A stretch of 64,000 nucleotides of DNA from Lottia gigantea. Its lineage: Eukaryota > Mollusca > Gastropoda > Lottiidae. The DNA is taken from positions 664,283 through 728,282 of the forward strand of contig NW_008706746.1 in NCBI RefSeq assembly GCF_000327385.1, in the 5' to 3' direction. The notes under the pieces are model-generated. The model saw only the letters and a list, made by a program, of their open reading frames with translations. It was not told the DNA's origin and made no database searches. Made by a program: the position numbers and the translations under genes. Positions within the stretch are counted from its first letter, which is position 1. Every line of letters starts with the position of its first letter. Positions 24,801 through 35,931 of the stretch are shown here, one piece after another.

Positions 24801-25561
24801 ATTTCCATGGCGATTGAGAATCATTACATATCAGTTTTTAATAAGTACATGAAGGTTATTGATGGATTACTTTTAGGGTGGGTATGTATTAGACTTGCCA
24901 AAAAATAATAAAATCCATTTGCATTTCCTTCACTCAAAAACTGTGGAAATGGCCACAAAAGAAAGAGAAAATTTCATTTAGAGGGAGAATAAAAATTAAT
25001 GAAAAGTTTCAGCAATATTTTCATTTATTTTTGCAGGTTTCTGTAAAACCGCAGTGTGGAAGACTGGTAGGATTTGATTCTAAGGAATATCATGGAGTAA
25101 AGGCTGTAACAAAAGGGCAACGATGTGCTTTAGCTTTATGGTTCACCATGAATCCAAATTATAAAGAACTAGCTCATTCACAGGCTAGGAAACTTATATC
25201 CAAATTATCAGAATTGATGCCCCCAGCAGAAAAGGAAGAGAAAAATTCTGAAGAAAAAGATTCAAAAAATTTGGAAGAAAATGAAAGTGACTCAAAATAT
25301 TCTGACTCAAAAGATGAGTCAATGGTATCTCAAGAAAATAGTGACCCAATTAATAGTGACTCAGATTTGAGTCCAGATCCAATTGATGACTCAGAGAAGT
25401 CACTTAAAATTGACTCTCAGAATGACGAGTCCAAATTCGAGCCAAATATAAACATTGCAGTTAAAGTCCATAAAAAAGATAGTTCTAAAGACACTGAAAA
25501 TAATAGCCAAGATCAAGTAGCAGATATCAAGGAATCTGGGAAACTAGATGATGAATTGTAG
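9815..25561 (+). CDS. P3H1: Leprecan-type prolyl 3-hydroxylase with a duplicated catalytic domain (19 exons, 1027 aa)
   Basis: ER enzyme that 3-hydroxylates proline in procollagen using Fe(II) and 2-oxoglutarate. Exons: 9815-10237, 12959-13111, 14736-14907, 15266-15391, 15727-15857, 16150-16281, 16777-16944, 17151-17207, 17688-17838, 18344-18431, 18731-18800, 19262-19499, 20333-20439, 21283-21375, 23072-23185, 23545-23695, 23996-24107, 24697-24769, 25037-25561; all phases agree. The N-terminus is a signal peptide. Four CxxxC motifs typical of the leprecan helical region follow (CRLNC, CIRKC, CRSEC, CQNTC). Exons 7-12 encode a first, degenerate 2OG-oxygenase-like fold; exons 13-19 encode the canonical one with HPVHADN (HxD), distal His in EYHGVKAV and Arg in GQRCALALW. 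An acidic Ser/Asp/Glu-rich tail ends in DDEL, a KDEL-type ER-retrieval signal. Human P3H1 is about 736 residues with one catalytic domain, so this protein is unusually long. The exact paralogue (P3H1, 2 or 3) is uncertain. Confidence 0.93.
11200..11285 (+). repeat. Dispersed repeat R2, copy 1 (P3H intron 1)
   Basis: Shares CATCAGCCTC..GAGACTGG, GTACAAA, a GACAGA/GGCAGA stretch, TGACT.AATG.GG, CTGTC..G and GAATTCAAAAT in the same order with 26155-26258. Family identity unknown. Confidence 0.6.
12345..12782. repeat. Tandem repeat (about 36-52 bp units) in P3H intron 1
   Basis: About nine copies contain GTATTTACCAGTC, AGTCTTACTAAGGCTCTAGA or GACTAGAGCTCTAGAC, and TTGATTTGTCTG. Some internal copies have lost the ACCAGTC part, giving shorter 36-bp units. 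Confidence 0.85.
13173..13452. repeat. (ATTC)n microsatellite in P3H intron 2
   Basis: Nearly uninterrupted ATTC repeats with rare variants fill about 280 bp. Its open frame of Ser/Phe/Ile/His repeats is an artefact of the repeat. A shorter relative lies at about 19125-19215 in intron 11. Confidence 0.95.
15395..15535 (+). repeat. Dispersed repeat R3, copy 1 (P3H intron 4)
   Basis: Shares GAAACATC, TCTATT.CA, GACAGCT, GTGTAGAG, GACAAAATA, TTTCCGCATCTCC and GTTTTAAACC in order with 49035-49150. Not assigned to a known family. Confidence 0.6.
16777..19499 (+). other. Degenerate first 2OG-oxygenase domain of the P3H protein (exons 7-12)
   Basis: Read in frame, these exons mirror exons 13-19. 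DGFLKEEQCSEL matches DGLTNDQDCTTL, LYFKRTVITCWEI matches LYFDFTHLVCRTAI, SVMFLNNIKGADIYF matches AILYLNDEFEGGEFFF, and CGRLVGL matches CGRLVGF. Intron phases match at equivalent places: phase 1 after ITQ versus AIE, phase 2 inside EYM versus DYS, and phase 0 after TKS versus SEK. Exons 9 and 16 are both 151 bp. The HxD iron ligands are lost: WQLNRTC stands where PVHADNC is expected. The distal His (DDLHNV) and the 2-oxoglutarate-binding Arg (DMRCAVV) remain. The copy is probably non-catalytic. Confidence 0.8.
17397..17671. repeat. Two direct copies of a roughly 90-bp repeat in P3H intron 8
   Basis: Copies at about 17397-17485 and 17579-17671 share a GGGGGAAACAC..CGAAAC core followed by a tail with GATTGTTGTTCCATAAAGCT and GTG.CTATA. 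They bracket about 95 bp of unrelated sequence. The core with short complementary CGAC/GTCG arms resembles the end regions of some retroelements, but the family is not established. Confidence 0.6.
21445..21570. repeat. Partial tandem copies of the P3H exon 14 3' end
   Basis: The exon 14/intron boundary (GGTTAGATTTACACC..ACTGAG) and the following TATATAGCTTTATT..CTGGTGACAGGCTTTAT segment are repeated about 100 bp downstream, and the first part again at about 21547. These look like partial duplications of the exon end. Confidence 0.65.
21560..22565. repeat. 1-kb minisatellite between P3H exons 14 and 15
   Basis: Built from variants of GTAAAACATTGGGAAACCAT and TTGGTAAGATATCTGGAAAA. The basic unit is about 11-12 bp, with higher-order units of about 34-36 bp. 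Because the unit has no stop in several minus-strand frames, it creates long spurious open frames rich in FPNVLQM-like repeats. Confidence 0.95.
23731..23889 (+). mobile_element. TIR element family, copy H (5' half) in P3H intron 16
   Basis: Begins with TTAAAGGGAGACAACC and continues with TTTGGCTTTGAATGTAAATAG, TCTTTAGAA, ATCCCTCCAAATATACATC and AAACTGGAAATTT, matching the first half of the copies at 30978 and 34254. Confidence 0.6.
24100..24415 (+). repeat. 35-bp minisatellite that starts at the P3H exon 17 splice donor
   Basis: Nine near-identical 35-bp units start at 24100, 24135, 24170, 24205, 24240, 24275, 24310, 24345 and 24380. Each contains GACTACAGGTACGG followed by GATTGTGGGTGGGGA. 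The first GACTACAG is the coding end of exon 17 (phase 2), so the array carries nine copies of the same exon-intron boundary. Confidence 0.95.
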
Positions 25562-25798
25562 TATTGTAGTCTGTAGTCTGTAGGAGTTGAAAACTGTAGT
25601 TGTCTCCCTTGAGTTGTCACAGATAACAGGCGTTTACTGCCGGCCTTGAGACACAGTTTGTTAAACGTGTTGCCGTCAGTTCTCCGCTGATATGACGTGG
25701 CCCGTTCAGTGGATAATGACAATGGCTGAGGAATATGTTGGTAACGGAACGTTAAGCCGCTCTGTGGCTTCAATACAGTGAAAGATGTGAACAGTAAC

Positions 25799-25804
25799 AA
25801 TAAA
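25799..25804 (+). terminator. Candidate polyadenylation signal of the P3H gene
   Basis: An AATAAA hexamer lies about 240 bases after the P3H stop codon, inside a run of overlapping AATAAA-like words. Confidence 0.5.
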
Positions 25805-26154
25805 TAAAATGAATAAATACTCAATATGCATGAGCAGAAGAATGAATGATGAATGCCAATGAACAAGTTTTGAATTTTGATTGGAAATGGATTTTTTTGT
25901 TAAATTCTCTTTGCTTGGTTTTACAGTCCTAATTTGATTTCTTATTTCAATCTTAATGTGCAATAGTCTCTGTAGATTTTTATATATTTCTTGTTTACTA
26001 GTGTGAAGTTGGTCAAAAAAGGAAAGGGAGAGGAAGGGAACACCCAACATTGCTCAGTTTCCTTTCAGGGGCAGATTCATAATTATTGATGGATTCTATG
26101 AAAATTAAACAGTATGCATCATTTATACATATCCTGTGGGGTGGTTGATAAGGG

Positions 26155-26258
26155 AGAAGGAGAACAAGGGCCGTGTCAGCCTCCTGAGACTGGGGGTACA
26201 AATAGAGGGCAGAATGACTCAATGGGGTGACACCTGTCAAGGCTGAATTCAAAATTGG
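26155..26258 (+). repeat. Dispersed repeat R2, copy 2
   Basis: Second copy of the repeat at 11200-11285, sharing the ordered words GTCAGCCTC, GAGACTGG, GTACAAA, GGCAGAATGACT, CTGTCAAGGCTG and GAATTCAAAAT. Confidence 0.6.
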
Positions 26259-29200
26259 AACGTAGTAGCAAGTCTCTCACGGAGCTTCTTGAAGGGTTTC
26301 TTGCATTCTTCCACCACATTAGAAAAAAGGGGATGTAAAAACAAGTGCAGGGTGAAATTATCTCTTTACTAAATAATCTCAATGAAATTTATTATAAATC
26401 ATTTTATAGTATTTTACATAGTAACCTTATATCAATTATCCCATTTTCTATACATTACAGCAATGTTCTATCAAAGACACCTTGGGAACGGGTGCACTGG
26501 GTCTTTATGATAACTTCAATATTTTATCCATTAATGTTATATTTTTTCTATTTTTTGATATTTTTGAATTCTAAACTTTGTAAATGTATGCAATGTACAA
26601 TGTACAAATATTTATCAATTTAGCATATTTTTTTAATTGTTTGAAATTTGAGTTTTTTTTAAAGAATTAATGAATTGATGTAATTGTTCTGAATTGATTT
26701 TGCTATTGTGCTATGATGTGCTATAACAGAAAATTTTCCATGGTGACTGAAGTTGTATAGATCTACCAAGTTTTATTTTGTTCGACTTGTTCTAAACGAG
26801 ATCTTATTCAATATCGGTATCACACCTAAAAATAAAGATTTGACATTTAAGTCAAGATTATTTGTCGGTTCGGCTGTACTTATATCAGACTTTCTTCTCG
26901 ACTTTAATATGCTCTCTAGCCCATTTCTGGCTAGGTTTCACCCGTGCTCACATCTCTTGCCTCTTACATGGACTCTGTATTGGTTTATCTTTGTATCAGG
27001 AGTTTGCAAGATATTCGATGTAAAGATCAGAAGGGATAAAAAAAAAAAGGGATAACGCCTCATTCTCTTGCGACCGCACCCCTCCACCTTTTTGGGGTAT
27101 TATTTGAACATCCCTAGAATATTACAAGAAGAACTTAATGTTCACATAAACGATTAAGTGACGGCGTTCTCGTTGACAAATGCTTTTGTCAAGGACAATC
27201 CATGGTTTGGATTCTAAAACCCCACCGAGTTTAGACCAATCGAGGAGAATGATGTTTCTCATCTCAGTAGTAAGGTTTGATATCAGTGTATAAAGACGGG
27301 CAGAAAAACAGAATATCCAGAACATTATTACGTCATCAGTCGACTACCTGAGAAGATAATGAAAATACAGGTGTTCCGATATCTTTCAAGAATAATAACT
27401 TGGATTCCATACTTCAAGTACTAAACTTGTTGGACTTTATTTTTAAGCATTAAATAAAATAAGGCGGCCAACAAACAGCTTTTTTCATAGACGTCCTAAC
27501 TGTCCGACTTGTTCCTTGTTCCCTTTAGCAACCACCTTGTTTTGTCTCCGACTGAGTGAGATTGTTTTCTCCAGAAGACGGTTAATCTTACTAATAGAAA
27601 AGAAACAAGCGCCAATCTGAGTCCATTTTGGGGTCAACACTCTCTCTTTCAAAAGACCAGCCGCTTCTAAAAATTATTAAATAGGTAAGGTTAGGGGGAT
27701 GGGGGGATGGGAGATAGGGGCTACATAAATCTTCATAAAGTTATAGTAAATGAAGTTGTACTCGTATTATGTCGGTTTAACGAACTTACAAGGTCGACAT
27801 CACCTGATAGACCAAGATCGGATGTTATCGAGGCTGCCAGATCATCTTGAATCAACCTGTAATTCGTAAACAACATTCATATATCTTCTCTATGTCGATT
27901 TCATTGAATAACTTTGGAACTTTCTTTTATGAGCGATAAAATACTACTCGCAAACCAGACGCAATTCATTCTGACCACAGAAAACCGTTGTTGTATAACA
28001 GTTTATATTGGGAACAAACGTACTAATATCCCAACCGTATATATCGTAAGGTGGTCAACTGTTGTATGTGTTCTATTGTCTGTTTGGAGAAACAAAATAC
28101 AGCACCAAAATGTGGGTTGAGTGACTCATTGTTGTACAATTCTCACCAAACATCACCTTACTCTGTGGATAGAAACAACAGACCTCACCTAACCCTCAGA
28201 GGCGGAGCCAAAGGGGAGACAGAGGGGGCTGCCCTTTACTGACCAACCCTAGATGAATGTGAAGGCGGCACCTCCCAATCCAAAGTTCTACGAGCATATT
28301 CCAGAGGGTGGTGTACTTTGTCTACATTTATTGCTTTAAGTACATTATATCGGCTGTAATACGTGATGGAAATTGAAAGAAACACCTGATATGTTATTGA
28401 CCTGACGGTGTTATTTACACCAGGTTATTTATGGATTTATTAGCATCAGGTGGCTCCTTTCCTTCATAAACAACACGCTGGATAATCTCAACTTAAGTGT
28501 TATATAATACTATAATATAGTGTAACAACCCATAGACTGTGGTGGTTCATATCTTACCGATTCATGTATAACATTAGCTTCAAAATAGAAGAGGCTAATT
28601 TTAGAATTAACTTCGTGTTGATTTAAGTGAAATTAAAATCAAAAGGCGAAAGGGTGCTTTGGTGTCGTATAATTTTCAAAATATTGCATAGAAAATTGAT
28701 ATTACCCCGCGTCCCAGGTAACCTTTATTCGCCATTTGTTGGTACCCGTCTAACCATGTTCCATTAGCAACGGTACGAATATTTTTCCCATCTATCTTTT
28801 TATCGAACCGTTGCTAAAGGAACATGTCGTCTACTAGGAAAATCGTAGTTAACGATCTAGACCAGAAAGCCAAGTTTCAATATTTATCATAAAAAAAAAA
28901 ATGCATTTCAGAGAGATATTTACTACCCTTTTTGCTTCTTTTATTTGTAAAACCATATGCAGCCATACTGTTTCTGATCCGTAACAAGGCGTTCGCTCTT
29001 CCGCCCCCACCCCCCTACCCCCCTTACGCGAAATGCTCCCACGTCCTTATTTTTTGATGAATGACATATTAAGGTAATAAACATATATAATATGATAAAA
29101 CTCGTCTAGTAGGCCTGTGGTATATATGTGCCTGTATACTCATCGTAAACAAAGTTATCGGGTGAACGTTTGACATTTTTCAACCGACATTTCTCGATAG

Positions 29201-30977
29201 TTTTATATTTTACATACACAACACGATAATGCACCTATGCTCTTATTAACACGTCCGTTTTCGCAACATTTCGAACCTGAAAATTTTTTAGGGGTGTAAT
29301 GTATTTGTGAAAATTTCAAATTAAACGATAATGGAAGGATGCATGAATGATTACGAATGAATGGTACATAAGACAGATAGTAATCTTTAAATGACATTAG
29401 AAGAAGATAGAATATTAAATAAATATTAAACACTATTATGGATATACTACTCCTTTCTTTAATTTCTACAACGTTTCAACTCAGATACAAGAATCTTTAT
29501 CAAGAAAGATAAATCTTGAATATTGATGAAAATTCCTGTATGTGAATTGAGGTGTTGGTAAGATAAGATAAGATGTTTACTCTTTCCGCTGACAACTGGC
29601 TTTTCTTGCAATATCACATCCACCAGATCTGTTGATTCTTATTTTCCATCGCTTTGATTTTTCAGAAAAAAGGCATATTCCATTATACATAATATAGTCC
29701 CTACTCTATCTGTTGGTCCTACTGAAAATGGTTTCAAAGATTTTGTCATTGGCGTTTTTTGAATATTCTTTTTCTCATTTCATTTGTTCCTCCATTTGGT
29801 GAAAATATTTTGAAAATTTTGATAGAAGATAGTTCAGATAGAAGATTATTCCCTCTTTTGGTACAACTAAGAATGATTTCATAATTTTAAAAATTTTATC
29901 AAGAAGAAAAAGAGTTATATAGTTGGTGCCCCTAGATAATACCCCTTTTTCATCTCCACAATGTCAAGTTATTAAGAACTTCGTCTTATACCTTTACTGT
30001 CAATTGGGGCCCCCGACAGAAAGTTTGTAAGCCATAAGCTAATGTTTGTAGTCTAGTCAAGTGTTCTCATTGGCTTTATTCTCTATCACAATATGACTAA
30101 CTAATTTTCAAATAATTAATAGACTTATCTATTGCTCTGTGACCTAGGCCCTGCTTTCATTGAGACTCGTCTCAATACACCCTAAAAGCAATCAAATCGC
30201 TGAATAACAGGATTCAAAAAAGGTATTAGACGCAATTTGTAATAGCTTGACATTGTGAAGATGAACCTTTTTTATGAACGTATATTTCGTTTAGTTGTTT
30301 TTTTTTATTTGCTGTCGCCAACATATTTTACTGCGCCGATTCTGAAACATAAACCATAATTTATCAGACCTCAGTCGTGACATTTTTATTATTTTTAAGA
30401 TATTTTAATTCATTTTTTGCCGGATGTAACGTCACTGGACGGTGAAAGATGAATTGTTTAGTCTAGAATGTAGATCTAGATTAGATAACATTGCAGTGAA
30501 GGAGAAGTATGCATTAGCTTCAAAATAGTTGGAATAGTTAAACAATCATGTCTCTTTTTTGTACAAAGCTTTACAGGTTTTCGTAAACATTGTAAAATCA
30601 TTATCCGTTATAATCATAACGTTCAGCTTTAACTGAATATTATATTATTCCTAAATAAACCAAGTAATATATCCCCACTTTAACGCAACAAACGTGTAAT
30701 ACGAGTTTAAAGTTTAAGTAGATTTTTCCGCAATTGCGTTGTAAAAGTTTTTTTTTAGAATTTGTATCGTCGTGTCGTCTAAGTTTTCATGAGAATATTC
30801 ACTCTTTAGTGGGGATATGTGTCGATTTAATTGATAAGTTTGGTAAATATATTCATTAGAGTCTAAAAGCAGAGTTTAAATTGAACGTTATGGTGAAAGA
30901 TTTGGAAAATCGAACTTTGAAATTCTTTAAGGCCATAAAAGATGTTCATAAAACAAAGATTACTCTCTCTAATAATA

Positions 30978-31317
30978 TTAAAGAGACAAGTATGACACTT
31001 TTTGGGGATTAATTTTGGTCTTGAAAATATGTAATAGTCTTCAGAAGTACTAGAAATGTACGAAAATCGTATAATTCCTTCAAAAATATCTCATACTAGG
31101 AATTTTACTCACTCTTTCTATATGTCTTTTCTTTATATCACAGAGTATCTTGAAATGACGAGTCGTCATTTAAACATTCAATAATAATTCTGAATTTGAA
31201 TGCCCAAATTTCGACGTTGAGCTGTTAACACTATTACTGACTGGCTAAGCTAAAAAAAAATCTGTTTCTGAGACGAAAGTATGATTGGTCAAAAAGAATG
31301 GCGCCTCTGTCCCTGCA
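30978..31317 (+). mobile_element. TIR element family, copy A (full length)
   Basis: Starts TTAAAGAGACAAG and ends AATGGCGCCTCTGTCCCTG, so the ends are inverted repeats. The interior has GGGGATTAATTTTGGTCTTG, AGTCTTCAGAAGTACTAG, GACGAGTCGTC, CCCAAATTTCGACG and CTGACTGGCTAAGCTAA. No coding capacity; a non-autonomous DNA element. Confidence 0.75.
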
Positions 31318-32529
31318 ATGGAAAAACCAAGAGTGATTTTCACACCCACCCAGATCACAACAAGGACGCTGGTCTGTATACAGTGATCAACGACAGAGTT
31401 CAAGGTCTCGAGAGGTCACTCTTTGTCCTGTCAAGGATATCTTTATCTTATCTATAATCACCCATCAATATCTTACTTTTATTTGAGCGATTGTCTGAGG
31501 TCAGTGGGTCGAATTACATGTTATCGGAAATCTATGTCCCAAGTCACGAATACAGATAATTATAAGCTCAGTACTGACTGTTAACTATTTTTATTGAGAT
31601 GAAGTTTTACGTCCTGTTTGTCTGCTTCAGATTCGACGATAAAATACAGAATCGATTGCTTGCAACTATTTTCAAGGTCAGACAGTTCTGTTGCTCGCTA
31701 ACCTGAGCAGTTCACGAGGTTTCAATTCCAACATAGTTTGAGTTATACATTCGGATTTTTCAACCCGGCTACCCCCTCTATTTAATACAGGTCGGGGAGG
31801 CTAATCCTATCATGAAAACAGTCTAATTTTGCTCAGATTGGACAGTCAGCTATCTTCGTTGATATCCGGGCTCGACTAGAGAATGGTTGAACCAAGGCAG
31901 ATTTTGATGTGTGTTTCATGTATTTATGTGACAAGTAAAGTCACCTACAGAAAACAAGCACACCCCCATAGAAACAACAAGAAGAAACCATCAAGATCAG
32001 CAGTTTTATCAGATTATAACTTTGAAACAACACATGAAAACACGAAACATCTAGATTCGTATTTTAATCAAATTGTGTCAGAGAGTTTGAAGTGTCAACT
32101 GTCAGATCTTAGCATTTAATTTTATGTTTTTGGCTGTCAATTTGACAAATGAGTCATCCATCCACAGAAAAAACACGAAAAGATACAAAACATCTAGATC
32201 TGCTCTGTAATAATATTATATCTAGTGTCAACTTGTATATCCAGGTGTTTTTTATGGTTTTTATGGGGAAAGGGACATCCAAACACAGGAAATGTACATC
32301 TGCATTTGAAAGGGACAGATGCGCCATTTTTGGGGAAAGTTGATTTGAGTCTGCAACTTCGAAAGATTGTTTCTAGTAGCTTGGTATTTGTTTTCATGAT
32401 TTTGGATGTCAAGGGGGCAGAGATATCCACCCACAGAAAAATACGAAACAAAACAATACTCTTTGCGCTGTAGATAGATTGCATCTAGCAATTAGAATGT
32501 TCGAATCGTTGATCTGAGTGTTTTCTCTT

Positions 32530-32577
32530 TATGATTAATGTACAATGATGATATGATATGATGATATGATATGATAG
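32530..32577. repeat. GATAT microsatellite
   Basis: Imperfect ATGATATGATATGATG repeats. Confidence 0.7.
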
Positions 32578-33059
32578 CAAATGTACAATGGACATCCACC
32601 AACAAAATACTAAAGGTACAAAATGTGGAATTTCAAAAGATTGTTTCTAGTAGATTGGCATTTAGTTTCATGATTGTGGATGGCCATTGCAGACCTCCGT
32701 GTATAAGCAAGTACCAAAAATCTAGTTCTGCACTTTAAAAAGCTGTATCTTGCAGCTAGAATAGAGGTGTCAAATAGCTGGCTGGCTGGCTGACTGGTTG
32801 GCTGGGGTGATATTTAACCTTGATCTATAGTGGGTCGATAAACCTAGAAACAAACCAATCAGATGTCTTGTTTCAGTGGAGGTTGTCCTAGTTTTAATGT
32901 AATCCACTGTTAGCTAACCCTGGGTAACATTGTACCATATTGACTAACTTTGTATACAATTGTAATATTAACCAATATTAACATAGAACCCGAACAGGTT
33001 GTTATTCTGATTTTCACGCCTTGTGATCTTCAGACAACTGACCTATTTTATTCCTTGTC

Positions 33060-33285
33060 CTTAATATTTGAGCACTATTTTAACAGTGAAAATATTATAT
33101 AATATGGTACAAAAGCTGTTTTAATATTTCTATATCTCTCTATAATTGATGTATTTAGCACTTTTTTAACGGTGGTATTTCTATATCACTCTACAATTGA
33201 TGTATTGAGCACTATTTTAACAGTGGTATTTCTATATAGCTCTATATGTATTGAGCACTATTTTAACAGTGAACATGTTTTGTTA
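33060..33285. repeat. About 55-bp tandem repeat
   Basis: Three to four copies contain TTTCTATAT, CTCTATAATTGATGTATT and GAGCACTATTTTAACAGTG. Confidence 0.75.
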
Positions 33286-34253
33286 TTATATATAATTGTA
33301 CATGCATATATTTATAATTGTAGATGGATTTTCTCATATTCAACAGAGCGAATTAAAATGATTCAAACGGTAATTTGCATAATATGATTAGTATTTATGT
33401 ATGGTACTAATATTGTCTAACTTGTATATGTTATTTATAATTGTATGAAAACATAATGTATAATTTTTGTATAATCAACAAACCTAATTGAAATACCTTA
33501 TACTAGACAGTTCTAGACAGCTTATTCCAATTTCTGAATGGAGTATTTGTTCCATCCTAGGCCTGTACATTTTGGGCGAATCCTCCCTTCCCCGAAATAT
33601 AACGTATGTAAAAACATTTCTGCTGCTTCGGGGTATGCGATGTGTCGTAGAATATGTGCATACCACACTGTGACAAAGGCTTTAAACTGTCAGTGTTTGT
33701 ATAGTATTGAGCTGTTTAACCATATGGAAATTATCCGTTTTATTACTTTAGTCTTGACAATATTGCTGAAACATCTTATGCCACGCTGTAACAATGACTT
33801 TCGTAGTTTGGATCTACTAGATGAGTATGGGCCCGTGGACCTTAATGGGTTGAGGCCCTTCCAGCAGGAAATTTTATTATTTTTAACATAACGCTCTCTT
33901 GCATTTTTTCTGGAGGTAGGTGCCCCTTGCATGTGCGGGCCCGTAGACTTGGTTCAACCTGTCTCTATTGCAGTTGAGAGACTGTTTGTCAGTACTTTTT
34001 ATTCATCTGTTTGAGTATGTGGAAATTATCCGTTTCATAACCGTTATCTTGATGATATAACCGAATTATCATATATCGACCTGAATATTGTATTACAGCC
34101 TAATGTTAGGACTCATTGAAACATTTGTAACATACGTGACATCTAGAATATGCAGTGGATTGATCGTCTTGTGTATGATGTCGATAACCTTAAATTGTAT
34201 TTACATATTTATATGTATATATGCATTACATCCTCGTTTTGTGTACATATACA

Positions 34254-34543
34254 TTAAAGGAACATTTTGGGGGGTTGAATATGTAAATAGTCTTCAGAAG
34301 TACTCGAAATGTTCGAATATCGCAGAATTCCTTCAAATATATCTCAAACTAGAAATTTCTTTTCTTTCTTCTAAAGATGTTTTTTTCTATATATGGCAGT
34401 GTCTCACTAATAGACGACTCGTCTTTGTAACTTTCAAACGCGGATAAACCTGATAATTTGGACGCTGAGCTGTGAACACTTATTTCTGAGTTTCTGTGAC
34501 TAACGTATAATTGGTCAAGAAAATGGCGCATCTGTCCCTTCAA
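34254..34543 (+). mobile_element. TIR element family, copy B (full length, about 290 bp)
   Basis: Starts TTAAAGGAACATTTTGGGG and ends AAAATGGCGCATCTGTCCC followed by TTCAA. The left end of copy C and the inverted right end of this copy match almost perfectly (TTRAAGGGACAGATKCGCYA). An internal G-run follows the left end. No open frame of note. Confidence 0.8.
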
Positions 34544-35504
34544 GACGTTAAGGTCAAATTTTAATTGAGGAATGAGGTGACTGATTGAATATGTTTGTCA
34601 GAAAGCATAATGGTAAAGCATCTCGGGATTGGGTGCCTATTGGTTGTTTCATATTAATGAGGGTTGGCTGAAAAGTTCCAAGATCGGAACAAATTTTTGC
34701 TACTAACAAGTAAAATTGATTAATGAATGGTGGATATAAGAACTACGACTCGGGTGTTATTATTTTCTTTGTACCAGACCACCTTGTGAACCTTAACCCA
34801 TTGAAATCACCAGACATTGACAAAACTAGCTATAAGTGCTTTCAACTTAAAGGGAATTGGGTTGGAATTCAAGCATGGCAAAGGCCTTTAACAGCAACCG
34901 TTCCATAAATCATTGCCCGAGTGCATGGTTTGGTGATCGTTTGATCGACATATTGCCATTTGTGTTGTGAGCTTCTCTCATGAGAGGGTTCAGCACATTA
35001 ATTATCACCAACATGTTCGAAATGACAAACTTGGTCTCGTCCAAACCCTAGTGCTTGTTTTGGTACTAATTCAGAAACCCAATGCAATTCATTCATCCTG
35101 CACAAACGAGCAATCCGAACCCATCCTTGTTGACTCTTTCTTCTCAGAAAAGTGTGTCTACTATTTCCGGTAACTTTGAAGTATTGCAGTGTGGCATTGG
35201 CCAAAGACAGGCTTGTAAAAGCTCATCTTGTTTTTCAGATTATCTGTGACATAGTCCAGAAGATAAGGCTGAATGAAAGAACTATGCCATGTCAAATGCC
35301 AATTCTCGCTCATATGTTATTTCCAACACCACCCATCTCAACAATGAAAGAAAACAGATTTTTTTTATTTCAAATTTTAATTTTTCTTTTTAGTATTTTC
35401 ATTTTTTTTTATAAAGTTAACATCATCTTTCAATCGCTCATTCAGTACAAAAAAACAACAACATAAAACAAATATTTACAATAATAATAATATAGCACAA
35501 CCTT

Positions 35505-35670
35505 TGGTTACCATAGTAATCTACACGACCTTCACCTTTATAAGGTAGCTGATGCGCCATAACTTTTTCTCCAATAGTTTTGGCAAGCTTCAATAAAACT
35601 AAATTTTCTGATTTTTAACTATTAGATCCAATATAAGAATTATAAATCTGTTACTATGGTAACCAATCAT
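35505..35670. promoter_or_regulatory. Two X-box-like palindromes
   Basis: GGTTACCATAGTAAT (about 35506-35520) and GTTACTATGGTAACC (about 35651-35665) are inverted relative to each other and fit the RFX X-box pattern. Whether they are bound is unknown; they may be arms of a small inverted repeat. Confidence 0.3.
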
Positions 35671-35706
35671 AACTTCAAAATTCTCTTCATGATTTCCAAC
35701 ATCAAA

Positions 35707-35931
35707 TTAATATTTTAACGAATCTGCATCACTATATGATGAACTCGATGACTTATATACAAAATGAAATGAAGTACTTTTTACATAACATCGGTTAGAA
35801 GATAGTCTGAAACTACCAGACCTTTGCTGGCTAAATGAGAACCATGCAGACATCTGCAAACTAACAGCTACATTAAAGTCAACAGGTTTCGGACTAACTT
35901 CAGTAGTGCATATTTTGATTGCAATGCACAT
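35707..35931 (-). other. Unassigned open frame, possible terminal exon
   Basis: A 74-codon minus-strand frame ends in a Ser-rich KSSSSSYSDADSLKY. An acceptor-like sequence (TTAGTTTGCAG) lies inside it before MSAWFSFSQQ. No domain was recognised and no partner exon was found, so this may be chance. Confidence 0.2.

Noticed and set aside
32000-32760. Possible long tandem repeat with CACAGAAAA..ACGAAA..ATCTAGATCTGC motifs
   Set aside because: Similar words recur about every 200-300 bp, but order and spacing vary too much to define a unit by eye; a self dot plot would decide.
34657-34705. Mariner-like terminal repeat (GGTTGGCTGAAAAGTTCC)
   Set aside because: The end resembles mariner, but no inverted partner was found downstream and the nearby frames show no DDE transposase motifs.
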